A stretch of 64,000 nucleotides of DNA from Actinernus sp. WN-2022 (taxonomy: Eukaryota > Cnidaria > Anthozoa > Actiniaria > Actinernidae), in NCBI GenBank assembly GCA_030867875.1, contig JAOWCC010001368.1:7177714-7241713 (forward strand), written 5' to 3'. The translations under genes and the position numbers were made by a program. Shown in pieces: positions 1-11,945 of this stretch (within the stretch, counting starts at the first letter, position 1; each line of letters starts with the position of its first letter). Under the pieces are notes generated by a model, which worked only from the letters and a program-made list of their open reading frames with translations, ran no database searches and had not been told where the DNA came from.

Positions 1-76
1 CGCTTAATTTGATAACCAAAAGGTAAATTCTCACAACTCGGCTCAAGCGCGCGCTCAACTGTCTATGTTTCTATAG

Positions 77-466
77 AGTTTTATAATATAGATACGATAG
101 TACGCGCGCTCTGATTGGCTAAGAAGCCATGTTTTATCAGAGTATATAACATGGTTAGCCGTGTTATATAGTTTTCAACTGGCGGTTTCCTTTCATCACG
201 CGCGTAAATCTATATTATAAAACAGATAAAGAAGCCTTAAATCCATGTTTTATACTATCATAAAACACTCTGGTCATTTGAGAACACTCTAGAAATGTTG
301 AAAGCACGCGCCTTCGGCTTGTGCTTTAACATTTCTCTCATGTTCTCAAATGCCCATCGTGTTTTATGATAGTATAAAACATGGCTAAGGCTTCTTTATT
401 TGTAAAATAGAAACACGGCTTACAGCCAATCAGAGCGCGCGTACTATCGAAACTATTTTATAATGG
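77..466. repeat. Foldback (MITE-like) element
   Basis: Outer arms pair near 81-126 and 420-466 (shared core CTGATTGGCT / AGCCAATCAG, then GTACTATCG). An inner hairpin pairs about 232-310 with 320-392, built on TTTTATACTATCATAAAACA and its complement. No transposase is present. The class is unknown; the foldback structure is read directly. Confidence 0.75.
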
Positions 467-1795
467 CTTTTAATTCGCTGACGTCACGGACACGGTGTGT
501 TGACCGCGCGCCCAGCCGTTAGTGGGGGAGGCTTTGGAGAACCGACACCCCAACGGCTGAAACCGAGCCTACGAAACGTCGTTATGAAATAATTATGAAA
601 GTTGAATACTTTTGCCAGCTTTTAACTAACAGTAACAGGTGAGTTTAGTTTTTTCCTTCGCCCTTTTACTTGCATAAATCAAGGCTCAAAATATTGAGTC
701 GAAGCTTGCAATTACCCTATATCATTATGACGTCACGGCTTGTTTATGAGGGGGACAGAATCGACTTGAACAATAGAATTTTGAACTAAATCTGCTCTGC
801 TGAGGAAAATTTAACTTCGAATTGTCTGGTTTCCAGGTATCAGCTGTATAAATGTTTATCCCACAATATTTACCGTATTTGGTGGCTGTTACCGCTATTC
901 TACGTTCTTCAAAATGCATTTGATAGCGATTTCCTTTGTGTTGTTGCTGTTTTGTCCCTGTTTTGTCCCCTCCCACGACCGTGATCCTTAGCGTTTAAAC
1001 AATAGATTGTTTTGATATGACGTCATAGTGATATAGGTCAATTAGTTCGGTGTACATGTAGTACTGCTTGAAGTGGTCGGCTAAATTAATAGGAGCGTTC
1101 ATTTTATCAGCCTTTGTTTATATTGTTTATAAATTTATTATAAACTTTTATGATTTCGAAAGATAAGCCAACACTTCATCTTTGACTAGGAGATGAGACC
1201 CAGTTAATGCTCAGACTTCCCCTCCTAACTGATTTGATATTTCAAGGATAATCACACAAGTTTCGATTTTATCGGTACATACATGTAAGCAGTGGATTGG
1301 TACAAAATGTACTACAAGTACAATGGTTTCTGATGAGCCAAGCTAAGCTTATATATGTTGTAACTACATTGTAGGTTGTGTCAAACAAAAAGATCATACT
1401 ACACAGCCTAATTTTATTTCGTCTTGTTTTTGCAAAAAAAAATATATATATATACTGGTATATTGGTTTCTGCTTTTTGTCAAGATTTTTGCTATCATGT
1501 CTAATTTCTAAGCAACCAAGTCCAGAATTGCTTTAAACATAATAGTCAATGCAACAAGTTAACTACCCTTTATAACATTTGGCTTTTGTTTCTTTTGATA
1601 CAGGAACAGAAGAGAGTGACATTCCAGCTGCTTGTGCATAATTATTCTACCGAGACAAATAATTATTACAGAACAATATATATAGCCTGTGTAGCAGTGC
1701 AAGGGAGGGAGAGGGGGACAGTGGAACTCCTTGTGCTGGCTAAGAACAAGATTCACATTAGCTATAGTCATGTTCAATAATACATTTAAGCAGTG
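467..1795. other. Unassigned stretch with three CRE-like octamers
   Basis: No gene is supported. The octamer TGACGTCA occurs at 479-486, 728-735 and 1018-1025. The region about 480-570 is CpG-richer than its surroundings and is followed by a donor-like CAGGTGAGTTT near 638. This could be a promoter and first non-coding exon, but nothing downstream confirms it. Confidence 0.3.
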
Positions 1796-1850
1796 GTGTC
1801 GGGAGGGAGAGGGGCAGTTGCCCCCGCCCCCCCCCCCCCCCCCCCCCTCT
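1796..1850. repeat. Poly-C tract
   Basis: A run of about 24 C near 1828-1848 follows a GGGAGGGAGAGGGG stretch. A second C run lies at 2704-2720. The two flank the reverse transcriptase relic, so the relic may have inserted next to or into one C-rich repeat. Confidence 0.6.
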
Positions 1851-1851
1851 G

Positions 1852-2690
1852 CCCAGTTTCAGAAGAGAGAGAGACATACATACATGTACATACATAGTTT
1901 TTATTTAAACACGGAGTCCTCTTCATGTTACATGCTCTCCCAGGGAGCCATGTATAAAGGTAAAAATTACGATAATGAGTAAAAATATAAAAGCTAAATA
2001 TAAGATTTTAAAATGTTCTAATCGCTATAAATTAATATAATCATTAAATTCATTTACAGTTGACCTAAGTACCTCTTAAAATTGTATAGGTCTGGCTGGT
2101 TTTGGCTGCAGCTGGTAAGCTATTCCAGAGAACGGCCCCCTGATACTGAAAGCTGTGTTTACCAGCTTCAGTCTGTGGATGTTTTATGAAAATATTATGT
2201 GCTGAATTTCTTAAACTATGGGAGTACGAGGGAATTGTACATAGTATTTAAAGTTTAAAATGGTGTAAGGCTTCTAACTCATTTTAAATCTCCAATCCCT
2301 CCTAAAATTTTCTTAGAAATTATATCTTTCTGTTGTTTCCATGTTAGGGACTCATCAATCTCAACTCCAAGATATTTGTAAGTTTGTTCTCTCTAAGGGT
2401 TTGTGATGAACTTTGATTATGAAATTATGTTCAAGGTGTCTTATTTTATGCCGACTTGCAACTATCATAAACTTAGTTTTTACTATATTTAAACTAAGTT
2501 TATTTGCCTTTAACCATATGTGCACCTTATTCAAGTCATGGTTCATTTGTTGCTCTAGAACATTTGGGTCTGCATCAGCTACTGTAAGGCTGGTATCATC
2601 AGCATACATTCTTACTTCTGAGAATAGATCACAAGAGGGGAGGTCATTAATATGAGTTATGAAGAGAAGTCAGAAGTCATTAATGAAAAT
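1852..2690 (-). mobile_element. Non-LTR retrotransposon fragment, RT 3' part
   Basis: Read on the - strand, 2660 to 2361 encodes an INDLPS stretch followed by the reverse transcriptase catalytic motif YADD, then a region ending in NKLSLN and KTKFM, typical of the palm and thumb of CR1/Jockey-like reverse transcriptases. Further on (2360-2050) a decayed YKYLGV, ESLTWK and a FKRYL-like C-terminus can be followed with stops and frameshifts. A CATA/TATG-type tail near 1870-1900 would be the 3' end. The copy is 5'-truncated and dead. The superfamily within non-LTR elements is not certain. Confidence 0.75.
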
Positions 2691-3161
2691 GTCTCAGAAT
2701 TCACCCCCCCCCCCCCCCCCAGTTTCCCCCAATTTTAAGGGCCTCTCTATGCCCCAGCATTTAAGCATTAATTAGCTTTTTTATAATTCAGGTTGATTTG
2801 TCCTATGAAATAATTACGGTACATACATTGTACATGTAAACATTTATTTTTTTATTGTTGCCTATTAAATTAGATAATTTAAATATTTCCACATGTGTAA
2901 TGTAGGTGCACAGAATCAAATAATGCACTTATCAGCAGCTTCCCCCAGGGGTAGACCCCAGGATGATTAAGAGGATTGCAAAAAGGGTGGAACAAACTTC
3001 ACGATTTTTCCCAGGGGTGGGGAAATGTTATTAGTCAAAGTCCCCTGGGTCACGTTTTCCTTAAACAGAAAATCCCTCTTACAAATTTCCCCTCGCTTAT
3101 CTTGGAACTTCAAACAAAGTCAAGCATTTTCCCCTACCCAGGGGCAAAACTTACATTCAAT

Positions 3162-3557
3162 CCCCTTTTATTCCCAACTTATCCCCTGATCGGCCTGGGA
3201 GGGCTTATTAGAGAGGGGGAGCTTATGTCAATGGAAGAGCCAATGTTCAGTAAAGTCCCTTTTATTCCCAACTTATCCCCCTGATCGGCCTGGGAGGGCT
3301 TATTAGAGAGGGGGAGCTTATGTCAATGGAAGAGCCAATGTTCAGTAAAGTCCCTTTTATTCCCAACTTATCCCCCTGATCGGCCTGGGAGGGCTTATTA
3401 GAGAGGGGGAGCTTATGTCAATGGAAGAGCCAATGTTCAGTAAAGTCCCTTTTATTCCCAACTTATCCCCTGATCGGCCTGGAGGGCTTATTAGAGAGGG
3501 GGAGCTTATGTCAATGGAAGAGCCAATGTTCAGTAAAGTCCCTTTTATTCTCCACAA
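3162..3557. repeat. 95-bp minisatellite, four copies
   Basis: The unit begins with TTTTATTCCCAACTTATCCC at 3166, 3260, 3355 and 3450, and a partial fifth copy starts at 3543. Period is 94-95 bp and copies are nearly identical. Degenerate relatives of the unit (GGGGCTTA blocks) lie at 3720-3800. Confidence 0.9.
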
Positions 3558-3890
3558 GGAACTGGACACAAGGCGGGAAAACTAAAACATGACATTAACC
3601 GTCAAGGAGCGAAAGTTCAAGAATAAAATAATTATTGTTTAAATAGTATGGTACCTTCATTAAGGTTTAATTACATTCAAGGATGGAGTAACGCAACTAC
3701 TGCGGTAATACTGACTTTTTTGGGCGGTGGGGGGGGCTTAATTAATTTCGTCTTCAAAAGGGGCCGGGCATATTAGAAGAGGGGGGCTTAAAAGAGAGGG
3801 GGCTAAATAGAGGATTTACGGTATTAGTGCAACAGAAAGGTATTTTGAAAATAAATTATTTGCTTAAAAAAGTTGTGAATAGCTCTTTTC

Positions 3891-4422
3891 AGTTCACCGA
3901 TACCTGTTCGCTGATTTTCGCTGCCGATCGCCTTGCTATAAAGTATTGAAAGGGAAGACACAGCGTTCAGAAAACCGACCAGAAGTCCTTTGCAAATTTC
4001 ATAATCTCTAATTTAATTCACATATGTGAGTTGTTTAAGTATTTTCTCACTCCTGCTGTGACTTTTTTTGGCAAGCCTTATAGTTTAAGACAACATTTGA
4101 ACACATTTCATTTTCGTTTTTGTGAGCCGAGGTGTTTACTTTTCGCTGCAACGTTGTTGACCAAAAAACGACTCAGTAGGGGAGGTACCAGGAACATTTA
4201 GTTTGACAAATAAATACCTTCGGGGTTAATAAGGGTAGAGTCGTTATGAGTCACGAAAAATGTCGCGTGACGTATCTCCCTTCGAGGATATGGTAAGGCA
4301 TGTCCTGTCGCTCCCCGTGGGGTTATACGTTGCAGTCAAAAAGTAAAAACCTCGGCTCACCGTGTCTTCCCTTTCTAATACTTATACAGTTGTGAAAATG
4401 AGCGAACTGGTATCAGTGAACT
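3891..4422. repeat. Foldback element with about 70-bp TIRs
   Basis: The left end AGTTCACCGATACCTGTTCG pairs with the right end (reverse complement AGTTCACTGATACCAGTTCG). Both continue to a shared GAAAGGGAAGACAC. A second pair, GTGAGCCGAGGT at about 4121 with its complement near 4350, lies inside. No ORF of note. Confidence 0.7.
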
Positions 4423-4704
4423 CAAACACTAAAATCTCGTTCAAAACGTTCTCCAATGTCTTAAAACTAATGCAGGCTTCAAAATAATAAATAAGCTACA
4501 CATTTAGCTGGTTCATTTCACAGCCAGATAACTTTATTGTCCGAATTTTAGGCTGCGAATGAACAATTTTGGGATAAAAACAAACAGACTACGATAAATT
4601 CACAACCACTCTCGCGCGGCAAATGAACCACAGGCAACCCACACGCATCAAAACCAACGTTTCGATCCAATCTTCCAATATTCTACTATCGGTTAGGAAC
4701 TCCC

Positions 4705-4792
4705 TGTGCATAGAACGAGTCTGAATACACCTGAATTATAATGAAGAATTTAGCGACGTTTTCAAGTATCTTTTTAAGTGACACTGCAGCGG
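4705..4792 (+). repeat. Dispersed repeat, copy 1 (partner at 11645)
   Basis: An ATAGAACGAGTCTGAATACA block and the following 65 bp recur in the same orientation at 11645-11725, with substitutions. The host element of the repeat is not identified. Confidence 0.6.
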
Positions 4793-4874
4793 TGTTGTAT
4801 TATGCAGTTTAGCCTTTAGAGGAAGATTCGTCGATGGGTTTTGTCAAAGTTTCCAAGTCTCTAAATTATGCGTG

Positions 4875-6414
4875 TTTTTAAAGGGGCACGGTTATGAGCT
4901 GCGCATGTGCGAATTTTGAGCAATTTAATATATGCAGAAACGCTTGGAGTTTCACTATGCTGTCAACAAAATGTCCCAGAAAGAGGTCACTGAAGCCCAA
5001 ATAACTCCAGGAACTCACACATATGCATGATAGCCTTGTGAGCAGTCGTCATACGTTTGAGGCTATAGAAGTTCCTATCGAGTGCATGAGAGGCCGTACA
5101 TCTGCAAGAGTTTATTTACACTGTTCAATTTACATATTATATTATAACAAAGGACTGTTTGGGCTACACTATGCTGTCAAAACTCTACGAACTCTCCCAG
5201 GAACTCACACGATAGCCTTATGAGCAATCGTCATACGTTTGGAGCTATATATATGACTATATATTGACTGCAGTAAAGCAGAAAAATTGAAGTAGTGCAA
5301 AGCCGCTTGTCACTTTTACGCACTTCTGCCACGCAGCGGCCGGACTACGCTGTGGTCGCAAACGTGTAGGAAATCTCACATAAAACAATCTCTCATTCCA
5401 CAATAATCCCAGGAGGTCAGGCATCATAGTCTTCTGAGCAATCAATACAAGTTTGAATCTATATAAGTGATTATTGGCAACAGAACAAACTATAGTCTAA
5501 TCCAGCTATAAATATACGCACTCCGCGTGACTGTACTAAACTCGCTGACAGCGGCAGTACACTTACCATCGAGCAATATTTCACGTCGTAGCTTTTCAAC
5601 GTTTTTCTACAGGAGACAACTATAATACTGAACATCTTGTAGGAGAAAGCTGAAAGAATTTGGCCGAATAGATCTCTTTTCAGAATTTGAAACAGAGCTT
5701 TGTTTTGAGAATTTGAGAGCCTAAATCCTGACTGTGGTAGCTTTTTAAACTTTTGAATGTATTAATAGTATGTGCTAATTTTTCTACAAGAGAGAACTAA
5801 ACACACTGTATTATACTGAACATATTGTAGGAGAAATGTGTCAGAATTTGCCCAGTTAGATCTCTTTTCAGAGTTCCAAACAGACTTGATTTTGAAATTT
5901 TGTGCACTTCCGTGACAAAGGATAGCTTCGGACTACACTATGCTGTCGAGACTTTGCGATATCTCCAAGAAAGAATTCCCTGAAGCCCAAATAACTCCAG
6001 GGACTCACACACGATAGCCTTGTGAGCAATTCTCATATACGTTTGAAGCTATAGAAGTTCTCTCTGGCTCTCAAAAACCCTTTTGCGTCCACGTTTCAAT
6101 CTTCGTCCACCATGACCTGAGCGGAGCTCGAAGGCATTGTTATATAATGCCATCGAAACATATGACCATACAGCTGTAAAACTAAATCCGAACATGGAAA
6201 TTTATAATAAATATGAAAGAGGAAAGACTTAACACTCTGAAGTTACGACCTAGGGTGCACTAACTTGTGAGATTGCTGTGATATGGACGGTTTGATTACC
6301 TCTTATTCCTCGCGATAGAAAACCTACTCAACTTGAAAACGTCCGTCGGACGTTTTCAAGTTTTGAGTGGCTAAGTAACCGCGCCTGTTATTCATGACCG
6401 TGCCCCTTTAAAAA
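4875..6414. mobile_element. 1.5 kb TIR element with internal repeats
   Basis: The termini are an exact inverted pair: TTTTTAAAGGGGCACGGT at 4875 and its complement ending at 6414. Inside, a module of about 125 bp (CACTATGCTGTC ... ACTCACAC ... GATAGCC ... CATACGTTTG) occurs in four diverged copies near 4950, 5165, 5345 and 5935. A second module ending in TAGATCTCTTTTCAGA occurs near 5610 and 5800. No coding capacity is visible, so this is a non-autonomous element. No clear TSD. Confidence 0.6.
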
Positions 6415-7111
6415 TCTCATTCACATTGAGAAGTAATAATTTCCACCGTAAAATATAGGGCTAAAAGTACGATAAACACCACCAAAATGACTCGATGATC
6501 AAGATAAATCGATACTTCTAATTTCTATTCATGTTAAAATATGCGACGAAACGTAGAAGAAAAACTCATGACCAGCGTTTGACTTACGCCAAAATGACAC
6601 TTTCCACAGTTGATTCGCCGCCATCTTGAAAACTTGACTTTTTGGAAAAAATATTGCTTTGCGGTCGTAGCCCCAGCACTGGGTCTCAGGTAGCCTGTTC
6701 ACAGGCCCTGGATACTAAAAAAAACTAAACTCTTCTTTCCGTCCGCCATTTTCTTTTCGCCACATTTTGTTTTCGTCATTTTCCCCAGTATCTAGAGCCT
6801 GTGAACAACGCATTCTCCCCGTTGAATTAACAATTATCCTGAAATGGCAAACACGCTTGGAACAATGATAATCGTTAATTCTACGACAAATCCTAACCCG
6901 AACCACAAACCAAACTCTAACCACCTGCGTAGCAAGCCCAGGGGGAATGGGGAAGATTGGGGAAGAGGGAAGACTGGGGAAGAGGGAAGATTGGGGAAGA
7001 GGGGAGAGGGAAAGAGGAGGGGAGGAGGAATGTTTGACCTTCGGCTTCGTGGAGAAGGCAGTTCAGCATGGCGGCCCTTCTTGTCCAACCAGTGCTGCAG
7101 TATAGACTTAG

Positions 7112-7645
7112 ACTAGGCCAACTTTAGCAGCCTTGAGTTGCCTAAGAAGCAGATTACTTACGACAAGGATGTCAAGTGATTCAGGATAGCTACGTCTCGG
7201 GACCAGAAACTGCGAAGTTGTGTTTTATTTTGATGCAAATGTCTGAAGAGTTGTCAGTTTTTTGTTTAATACGCCTGAGTATTTGGAAAGCGAAAGTCGT
7301 GAATCGACGAGTAACAGTTTCAAACTTTTGATGTAGAACCACTGACTTGTATGGCCAAATATTGTACTACACTTGGAAAATGTTTACCCAGGAGTCTATC
7401 AATAGCTTTTATTGCACTCAATTCGGTGCAGAAATGTGTTTTTGCGTACAAAACGCTCGCCAGATTGAGTGAGAGAGAAACCAAAATGGTATTCACATCA
7501 GTGATGTCTTGGCTAGGCCAATTTAGTAGCCTTAATTTACCTTAGGTTACCATAAGAAGCAGCCGATCATTTACGACTAGGATGTCAAGCGATTCAGGAT
7601 AGCTACGTTTTAGGACCAGAAACTGCGAAGTTGTATTTTATGTTG
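7112..7645 (+). repeat. Direct repeat pair inside the 3.7 kb element
   Basis: About 120 bp near 7112-7235 recurs at 7506-7645; both contain GATTCAGGATAGCTACGT and ACCAGAAACTGCGAAGTTGT. The rest of 7650-9600 shows no supported gene, apart from two small dispersed repeats: GGGCCACATGAGATTG near 8163 (related to 52290) and GCACAGTGCAATCTGATTGG near 9428 (related to 51096 and 52376). Confidence 0.65.
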
Positions 7646-9954
7646 CGCCCAGAAAAGCTACTGTGTAATCACAGCCTCGATATGTAAAATGTGCTTTGTA
7701 TGCCAGCGTCAAGCTCAGTTTGGTGAATGAAGACATCAACTACGCGACACCACCCAGCTTGGGATTAATTTGCCACGAGCGTGGCCATTTATTCAAGTAT
7801 CGCGATAATCACTAATCCGTTTATCTCAATGAGGTGTTGAGAGATAAATGTCATTCAACAAAGGTGGGAACAGACAACCATCATACAACCGAACAAACAT
7901 TGAGATAAAGAGAAGGTCACTCTTAAGGAGGTAAGACGGGGCTGGGGGAGGGATTTTAACTTTAGAAATGCTGAGATGTTCACGCTATAACGGCTAGCAC
8001 TGAGTTAGGAGAGGACTTCTACTGAGAGATCTTCCTATTTATATCCCAGATAGGAATCTGATACTCTGAAACAGTATCCTTCATTGAACCAGCCCAGTTT
8101 TATGAATGACCTTTTCTTGTCTCAACATAAATACTAACAAGAGCCCATCTGGGCTTTCACTCGGGCCACATGAGATTGAAGATGAAATACTAGTATCAAG
8201 TCGTGCTTTAATTCGCCAGTGAGAACGTCGAAAAAACAGACTGGTCTATTAATCGCTTTTATGGCATGACTATGATAACGCAGGATTCGAACAACAGAAT
8301 ACTGGCACATTCAAGTGTATAAATGCAATACAATGACATATTCAGATTTTGAATTTGATTGAAAATAGATCAAAAACTCGGGGAAATGTCCGGCTAAAAC
8401 TGTATGAATAAATGTGAAATGAAACATAAATTTCATAGCAAGAAAAAAAATTGTAATTCCTATAAATGAGAAAGCTCTTCTATTAAGCCGCTTCTCATAT
8501 ACACAGACTGTTTCACAAAAAAACATTTGCGCCTATCGACACAAGAATTCAGTTGACCTTTCAAATAATTTATTCTGAGGTACGCATACTCTAAATCAGA
8601 TGTTAAATAAAGCGATAATTAGAAGGAAAAGTACATTAACAGACAAACTGAGAGGAAATTTATTCAAATCAAAGAGTTTACTTACAGTACTTACGTAACT
8701 GACACCTTCGTGCACATATGCACTGAATCGGAATGAAAGTCGAAGCCTACCTCGAACTTAACTTTCAGCTAACCTGTTTCCTTTCATTCCACAATGAATC
8801 ATAATCTCATAAAGTAAGCCCGTAGCTTTCCATAAATTTGTCAGTGTCTGAATGAAACAGCTAGATCTTTTCCAATTTCTCTCACGAGTCACGGCAGAAG
8901 ACAGTCTCAAGCTACAAAACTTGAATTTTGATCCTCTTCACAGTAACGTAATTTAACGTCTCCGATCAATTCCTCTCTCTTTGCTGGCAGTTCATGCTTC
9001 TTGTTCGTATAGTTGCCCCACTGAGCCGTAACCACAAAACGAGCACAGCATTTCAGTTGGCATACACTGCGTACATCTGCTTAACTAATTAGATTTGTAA
9101 AAATCTTAGCGGATCATGTAAATATTCCGCTTGGCTCAAATATGAGGGTTTCTGCCGTCAAAGTTCATGTTTTGTTTCAGTTTTCCCCATATTAGCAGAC
9201 TTGTATAATGTCTCGAGCTCTCCGAATCCAGTAGAAAGACTCTGGTTATTCTGTCGTAAAACATGGACCTGACCCAAATTTAGGTTGTATTGCATCATTG
9301 CCCACGATGGAATAGATTTCTGACAATGACTATTTGAAATTGATATCTCCTTGTCTCGCCTAGTCTGAGCTTTGAATTTTCTTATCTGAGCGCGCCTGAG
9401 GAAATCTAACCTTTGTTTGCGTGATCAGCACAGTGCAATCTGATTGGTTCGAATTTGACCTTTAACGCATGCGCAGAAGCCGTCTGACACCAATGATAAA
9501 AAATAATAATAATAACGACTTGCATTTTAAGACTCGGCGCCGAGTAATTATTCGTGCCTCATAATTGGTGGTTTTATTTTGAGGCAAATATACTGAAGAT
9601 TAGACTATAGAGAGTTTTGAAAATACTTAGCGCGAGTGTAATTGTGTTTTTCGTGTCGAAAAACGTATGTTTAAGCCACAATTTCCCCGCTGTAAATTTA
9701 GTATGGATACCAGAGGGCCCGGGGTTGCAGAGTGTTTATTTGGTGAAAATCCATGCAGAAATCTATTTTATAGCCCAAATGTTTTTCCCTAGGGGTCATT
9801 TTGAACTTCCTCACACCGAAGGTCAAACATTTGTAACAGACCGAAACAAGGAGGTTGATTGGTTGATTTTGACAGATGACATGTCAGACGACATTGAAAA
9901 TGAATTTATAATTTGGGGGCGTAAGGAAAAAAACGGGGGGTTCGTTGCAAGCCC

Positions 9955-10112
9955 TCCTTTCCCTTTCCTCTCCCCATTCCCTCTCCCCTCCTCTTCCCTC
10001 CTCTTCCCCCCTCTTCTCTCCTCTTCCCTCCTCTTCCCTCCTCTTCCCTCCTCTTCCCTCCTCTTCCCTCCTCTTCCCTCCTCTTCCCTCCTCTTCCCTC
10101 CTCTTCCCTCCT
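9955..10112. repeat. CTCTTCCCTC decamer array
   Basis: A pyrimidine-only tandem array with a 10-bp unit, about a dozen copies. Open reading frames across it only translate the repeat. Confidence 0.9.
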
Positions 10113-10399
10113 TCCCCCTGGGCTTGCTACGCAGGCTACACTCACCTAGAGCTAGGGTTCACAGGTAAACAAGAAGAGAAGGTAAAGAGAGGAAGAATAT
10201 TTTTTGAGCGCTCCTACTCGGACTCAACTCGTAACCCTTTGCGTGTACTGCAGTGTAGTGCAGACGTCGTCACTACTACACTAAGCCGGCCTACTGCCGT
10301 TCGGAATGTAACAAATGTTTATCTTTATCCTTGACTGGTTTTCAGACCAGAGAAAAGTCCGGATGTGACGCAGGCTAGTGTTGGCTGTGAACAGGCTAG

Positions 10400-10475
10400 G
10401 TCTCAGGCGGTGATCGATATTTCTCAGGGGGTGATCGATATTTCTCAGGGGTGATCGATATTTCTCAGGGTGTTC
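10400..10475 (+). repeat. Short tandem repeat just upstream of the oxidoreductase gene
   Basis: A TCTCAGG-GGTGATCGATAT unit of about 21-23 bp is present three times immediately 5' of exon 1. It abuts the right end of the 3.7 kb element, and its TCTCAGG motif forms part of that element's putative TSD. It may lie in the 5' UTR or core promoter. Confidence 0.6.
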
Positions 10476-10531
10476 GATTGTCCTAACGTGACGGCCCGGT
10501 TTCGTTGTTCTCCCTCAAAATTATAAGACAA

Positions 10532-10865
10532 ATGGCTTCCAAAAACCAAGTTGGCATGACTCTATTTGCTCTCGGTCGTGCCGGTCATATACATGCCAAT
10601 AATATGCTTCAAAACCGAAGGGTAGACCTCAGGTATATTGTTGAAGAGGACACCGCTAAAGCCGAGAAATACTTACTCGACAACCACTCAAATGCCAAGG
10701 TTCTCTCCCCATCGAATGCGAGTTTGGCTCTAGAGGACCCAGCAGTTAGTGCAGTGGTGGTATGTACTCCAACTCTACTACATGAAGAGTGCGTACTGAT
10801 GTCTTTGAAGGCTGGCAAGCCTGTGTTCTGTGAAAAACCTATCGCAATTACAGTCGAAGCCGCCG
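10532..10865 (+). CDS. Gfo/Idh/MocA-family oxidoreductase, exon 1
   Basis: This exon encodes residues 1-111 plus the first base of codon 112. It carries the N-terminal Rossmann fold for NAD(P). The dinucleotide loop reads ALGRAGHIH (residues 13-21); the first Gly of the usual GxGxxG is Ala here. The family hallmark EKP is at residues 101-103, whose Lys102 is expected to be catalytic. The ATG at 10532 is the first ATG in frame. The exon ends at GCCGCCG before a consensus donor GTAAGT at 10866, phase 1. Family members act on polyols and sugars, for example inositol 2-dehydrogenase. The substrate here cannot be told from sequence alone. A cytosolic location is likely because no signal peptide is visible. 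Confidence 0.88.
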
Positions 10866-11228
10866 GTAAGTTTCACAGGGCGCCGACATTGCTCATTTTG
10901 TTCATTCTCTGATATGCTTCCACAGGCAGCCGTAATTCAAACTTTATTATTAGCATTTTCATATACATAAATGGTATTGCCTAAAACATAAACAACATAA
11001 CTAAAAGAAGCTAAACTAACTTTGAGAACAATTTCTAATATTACAATGATTTCTTATTTCAAAGGCTTCAAAAATATAGTGAGCCAATTTCTTACATACA
11101 AATGGGTCTATGTTATTAAAGAGAAATAAAGTTTTGTCTTTGATATTTAAGTTTGTAAAATGTTTGTATTTATTACAAATGTCGTCGAAGAATACTTTTC
11201 TAATGTTATTATATAAGCTGCAATGGGT

Positions 11229-11289
11229 TAGCCTGCGTGCAGACGTTCTCCGATTTTGGCAGGGAAAAAGAACGTCTGCACGCAGGCTA
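11229..11289. mobile_element. 61-bp hairpin element with 8-bp TSD
   Basis: The two arms TAGCCTGCGTGCAGACGTTC and its complement are a perfect inverted pair around a spacer of about 20 bp. CAATGGGT stands directly on both sides (11221-11228 and 11290-11297). This is an extremely small but intact non-autonomous insertion of the TAGCCT-ended family. The 8-bp TSD suits hAT-type transposases. Confidence 0.85.
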
Positions 11290-11644
11290 CAATGGGTTTG
11301 TGAAAATACTGGCCAGATCGAACCCCCGGCCAGATCATAGAGAGACGTGTGGAATCAAAAAAAATAATCTTTTGGCTTCATTGATTGATTGATTGATTGA
11401 TTGAGGTTGATTGGACGAGGAATGTTTTGTTCGTGAAAACGAGCAATAAAAGAAGATATGTGTGGTTTTATAAATCATAAAAATTGTGTATAATGTACAT
11501 GTATAACATACATTTTCGCGGAGTAATTGCAGAATACCCCCTCCTTTGGTTCATTAATAATTCATTTCTCAACTTTTTCATACAAACCTTCTAAAAACCT
11601 AACCCTGAAATAAAAAAAAAACCTAACCATTTCGACCCAAAATC

Positions 11645-11725
11645 ATTCATAGAACGAGTCTAAATACACCTGAACTAAAGTGGAGAATTTAGTACAGTTT
11701 TCAAGCGATCTTTTGAGTGGAGGGT
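11645..11725 (+). repeat. Dispersed repeat, copy 2 (partner at 4705)
   Basis: Same orientation as the copy at 4705. A poly-G tract of about 23 bases follows at 11819-11841. Confidence 0.55.
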
Positions 11726-11945
11726 AAGCCCCTAAGTGGAGGGTGATGAAAAACTCCAAAAATAGGTACCCAGTAGGTACGTGTGTGTACTGCTTTTGTA
11801 ATACAATTGTAAAGCTGAGGGGGGGGGGGGGGGGGGGGGGGTGTGCCACCTGGGTCTCCAAGCGGTGACCCTATTTCAGACCAAAATATAAGATTTTCCA
11901 TACCGTTTTTCGGACCTGTTGTGATCTCTGTCATTACAAGCTAAA

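Larger units (their letters stand above)
6691..10398. mobile_element. 3.7 kb non-autonomous TIR element with TAGCCT ends
   Basis: The left end TAGCCTGTTCACAG pairs with CTGTGAACAGGCTA at the right end. The flanks share GGTCTCAGG at 6682-6690 and 10399-10407, a candidate TSD of 8-9 bp. Subterminal pairing continues: GTAGCAAGCCCAGGGGG (about 6932) against its complement (about 10115), a GGGAAGA array against a CTCTTCCCTC array, and GTTTGACCTTCGG (about 7032) against its complement (about 9820). A second family end, TAGCCTGCGTCACATCCGG, lies inverted at 10345-10376. No transposase is seen. The TSD length points to a hAT-like mechanism, which is inference. Confidence 0.55.

Noticed and set aside
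9617..10168. 183-codon frame ending in Ser/Leu/Pro repeats
   Set aside because: The second half is the CTCTTCCCTC array; the first half lacks an ATG start (it opens at TTG) and any family motif, and lies inside a TIR element.
10505..10531. Earlier start for the oxidoreductase
   Set aside because: The codon at 10505 is TTG; the first ATG in frame is 10532, which fits the usual N-terminus.
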